Below are positions 20,673 through 22,522 of a DNA stretch of 22,522 nt, piece after piece. This DNA is from Vulcanisaeta sp. UBA163. GTDB lineage: Archaea > Thermoproteota > Thermoprotei > Thermoproteales > Thermocladiaceae. Positions within the stretch are counted from its first letter, which is position 1. Each line of letters starts with the position of its first letter. The notes beneath the pieces are model-generated. The model ran no database searches and was not told the origin of the DNA. It saw only the letters and a program-made list of their open reading frames with translations. The position numbers and the translations under genes were made by a program. The stretch is taken from the NCBI GenBank assembly GCA_002496475.1, contig DAJV01000021.1:1-22522 (forward strand), written 5' to 3'.

Positions 20673-21854
20673 ATGAGTAGGAATATACACATTAAGCAAA
20701 GGCCTGCGGTAATAGGCGCAGGTCTTACGTTATTCAGGAGAAGGATGCTAGAGACGCCGAAGGAACTTGCCTGGATAGCCGCTAAGCAGGCACTTGATGA
20801 GGCTGGTTTATCGCTTAAGGATATTGATTGCATCGTGATTGGCTCTGCACCTGACACATTCGACGGAGTTCACATGAAGGGTGAGTACCTGGCTGATGGT
20901 GCTGGTGGTGTTGGTAAGCCAACAATGAGGGTATACGTTGGCGGCGCTACCGGCGTTATGGTCCCAATAGCCGCCTGGTGGCATGTGGCGAGTGGTCACT
21001 GTAATACCGTGCTGGCAGTTGCTGAGGAGAAAATGAGTAATGCCGATACACCACACCCACAAGCAGTCTTTAGGTATATATGGGACCCAGTCACCGAGGT
21101 GCCGCTTCAGCCGAACCTAATCTGGATATTCGCAATGGAAATGCATAGGTACATGTATAAGTGCGGCGCTAGGAAGGAGGACATAGCCCTCGTCAGTGTC
21201 AAGAATAAGCGTAACGCCCTAGATCACCCTGCCGCCCAAATTGCAGCGAACATAACAGTTGATGACGTACTCAAGAGCGAGGTCTTGGTATGGCCGGTGC
21301 AACTACTTGACATATCGCCAGTCAGTGATGGGGCTGCTGCATTCGTAGTGGCCAGCGAGGACATTGCAAGGAGGCAGACGGACACGCCGGTCTGGATTGA
21401 TGGGGTTGGCTGGGCCCTGGACACCACGTCCTGGACAAATAGGGACCTGGCATTCCCCGAGTATGCGAACGTGGCCGCGCAAATGGCATATAGGATGGCC
21501 GACATAACAAACCCGAGGAAGGAGATTGATGTGGCTGAAGTGTACGACCCATTCGACTACAAGGAATTACACCACATGGAGGGACTTGAGCTAGCCAAGA
21601 AGTGCGAGGCTCCGAAACTCACAAAGGAGGGCGTTACCCAAAGAGATGGTGACCTGCCAGTAAACCCAAGCGGCGGCCTGCTCGGCGTTGGTAATCCAAT
21701 AGCCGCTGCCGGCACTATGAAGGTCGCCGAGATATACTGGCAGTTAGCCGGTAAGGCAGGCAGGAGACAGGTAAAGAAGCCAGTGTACACGGGCCTAGCC
21801 CATGCATGGGGAGACCTAATGCAGGCAAGCACCGTAGTCATAATGAGAGTGTGA
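20673..21854 (+). CDS. Second thiolase-fold protein, tandem paralogue, also lacking the nucleophilic Cys
   Basis: A 393-residue SCP2-thiolase-like protein: RPAVIGAGLTLFRRR near the N-terminus, DIDCIVIGSAPD, VYVGGATGVMVPIAAWW, DISPVSDGAAAFVVASED and NPSGGLLGVGNPIAAAGTMK. The first catalytic loop reads GATG with Gly91 where thiolases have Cys, and the GHP motif is GNP with Asn341. The EVHD-like segment is retained as AEVYDPFDYKEL. It shares RRQTDTPVWIDGVGW with its upstream neighbour but is otherwise strongly diverged, so the duplication is old. In many archaea, thiolase-like genes pair with a DUF35 zinc-ribbon/OB protein; none is present here. A non-catalytic or altered-chemistry role is an inference from the missing residues. 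Confidence 0.8.
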   Translation: MSRNIHIKQRPAVIGAGLTLFRRRMLETPKELAWIAAKQALDEAGLSLKDIDCIVIGSAPDTFDGVHMKGEYLADGAGGVGKPTMRVYVGGATGVMVPIAAWWHVASGHCNTVLAVAEEKMSNADTPHPQAVFRYIWDPVTEVPLQPNLIWIFAMEMHRYMYKCGARKEDIALVSVKNKRNALDHPAAQIAANITVDDVLKSEVLVWPVQLLDISPVSDGAAAFVVASEDIARRQTDTPVWIDGVGWALDTTSWTNRDLAFPEYANVAAQMAYRMADITNPRKEIDVAEVYDPFDYKELHHMEGLELAKKCEAPKLTKEGVTQRDGDLPVNPSGGLLGVGNPIAAAGTMKVAEIYWQLAGKAGRRQVKKPVYTGLAHAWGDLMQASTVVIMRV

Positions 21855-22198
21855 GAGGAAAAACCATTAACCTCCCACCCATCACTTCAATACCTACGAG
21901 AACACCCACGAGGCATCTACCGCGGACTCAGCATTCATGCATGCCCTAAACGAGGCATTCCGCAGTAATTACCGACTATGTAAAACAAGCGCATTTTGAA
22001 TTAAATGATTGCCTACTCATACAATAATTTCCTCTGGTAGCCCTCACCCATTAATTGCTCAACAAACCTGGCATAGCCTTGGGGGTGTCTCATTACGTAC
22101 ATGATCACAGAAGCCTAGGAACCCAATTAGTAGTTAGAGACGTACCCTGCAGTAATACGGTTCCTACCTATGCGCAATAATGGTGGTGCTATTACGGT
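21855..22198. other. Gap with short open stretches, probably degenerate gene debris
   Basis: About 345 bp between the thiolase-like operon and the HyuA-family promoter. The plus strand near 21890-22000 has a short open stretch with protein-like composition (AFMHALNEAFRSNYRLC) ending in TGA, with no clear start. The minus strand holds the small remnant at 22013-22114. No complete gene, tRNA or guide RNA is seen. Confidence 0.4.
22013..22114 (-). pseudogene. Possible C-terminal remnant of an unidentified gene, or a tiny ORF
   Basis: A minus-strand frame of 33 codons between an in-frame TAG and TAG reads MYVMRHPQGYARFVEQLMG and ends YQRKLLYE. The composition (amphipathic helix, charged end) looks like a real protein C-terminus rather than chance, but it is too short to name. 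It could start at GTG 22108 or ATG 22102 as a 27-31 residue peptide. A decayed fragment is the simpler reading. Confidence 0.3.
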
Positions 22199-22213
22199 AA
22201 AAATAAAAAATAA
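22197..22213 (+). promoter_or_regulatory. TATA-like element of the HyuA-family gene
   Basis: A/T-rich run GTAAAAATAAAAAATAA centred about 35 bp upstream of ATG 22241, giving a short leader of about 8 nt. Confidence 0.5.
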
Positions 22214-22240
22214 TTAGTTTGGTTAGTGCCGCGGCGGTTT

Positions 22241-22522
22241 ATGGCGATTGTGGCTGTTGATGTTGGTGGTACATTCACGGACTTCATTGTGCTTAGAGGT
22301 GATGGCACCACATACTCGATCAAGGTCCTGAGTACTCCGAAAAATCCCGAGGTCGCGGTGTTGGATGGTTTGAGGAGGATTAGGGAGCCCATCTCCGAGG
22401 TCCTTCACGCAACGACAATTGGCACAAACACATTGCTTGGGCAGGTCGGTCTCGAGGTCCCGAGGGTGGCTTTATTCACGACCAAGGGCTTTAGGGATGT
22501 TATCGAGATTGGCCGCCAAAAT
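22241..22522 (+). CDS. Hydantoinase/oxoprolinase-family protein, N-terminal part (HyuA / acetone carboxylase beta-like), partial
   Basis: The first 94 codons of a long gene running off the window. The N-terminus MAIVAVDVGGTFTDFIVL is the phosphate-binding DxGGTFTD motif of the hydantoinase A/oxoprolinase/acetone carboxylase beta superfamily (ASKHA-like fold). HATTIGTNTLLGQ and ALFTTKGFRDVIEIGRQN, the second and third hallmarks of the domain, follow at normal spacing. Members carry out ATP-dependent hydrolysis of hydantoins or 5-oxoproline, or carboxylation of ketones, usually with a HyuB partner encoded next. The substrate is not readable here. The start is the ATG after a short leader behind an A/T-rich element. 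It lies about 390 bp downstream of the thiolase-like pair, on the same strand. Confidence 0.9.
   Translation, partial: MAIVAVDVGGTFTDFIVLRGDGTTYSIKVLSTPKNPEVAVLDGLRRIREPISEVLHATTIGTNTLLGQVGLEVPRVALFTTKGFRDVIEIGRQN

Overview
The window looks like chromosomal DNA of a hyperthermophilic crenarchaeon of the Thermoproteales, most like Vulcanisaeta or Caldivirga. This is an inference from moderate G+C, archaeal-only genes (L21e, Rpb4/RpoF, DUF655, Pus10, eIF5A, Hel308, archaeal L22, archaeal prepilin peptidase), TATA-type promoters about 25-30 bp upstream of start codons, and decayed IS200/IS605-type tnpB. Most genes look leaderless; Shine-Dalgarno sequences appear mainly at genes inside transcription units.

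Layout. 1-2.4 kb: the tail of an unidentified gene, homoserine kinase and a DAO-type FAD oxidoreductase. 2.4-3.1 kb: a graveyard of tnpB remnants flanked by a 16-bp inverted repeat. 3.1-8.5 kb: Hel308 helicase, a GalU-like nucleotidyltransferase, a GT4 glycosyltransferase and an overlapping M20 peptidase. 8.6-13.5 kb: information-processing genes (rpl22, a Nob1-like PIN protein, NAD kinase, eIF5A, DUF655, rpoF, rpl21e, pus10). In this block rpl21e points against its usual co-oriented neighbours. 13.6-16.6 kb: a LAGLIDADG-like protein, two divergent candidate C/D box sRNAs in a 218-bp gap, rmlC, a winged-helix regulator with an FNR-like Cys motif, a Roadblock/LC7 protein and YjbQ. 16.6-19.4 kb: DUF151 nuclease, hisS and an archaeal prepilin peptidase. 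19.5-22.5 kb: two tandem thiolase-fold proteins that both lack the nucleophilic Cys and the GHP His, a gap with gene debris, and the 5' end of a hydantoinase/acetone-carboxylase-type gene.

The observations most worth following are: the pair of divergent C/D box sRNA candidates, which share a mirror-symmetric promoter region; the tandem catalytically atypical thiolases beside a HyuA-family gene; the in-place flip of rpl21e; two divergent gene pairs whose start codons lie symmetrically about one TATA element; and a lone, possibly domesticated, LAGLIDADG protein. No CRISPR array, tRNA or rRNA gene was seen.
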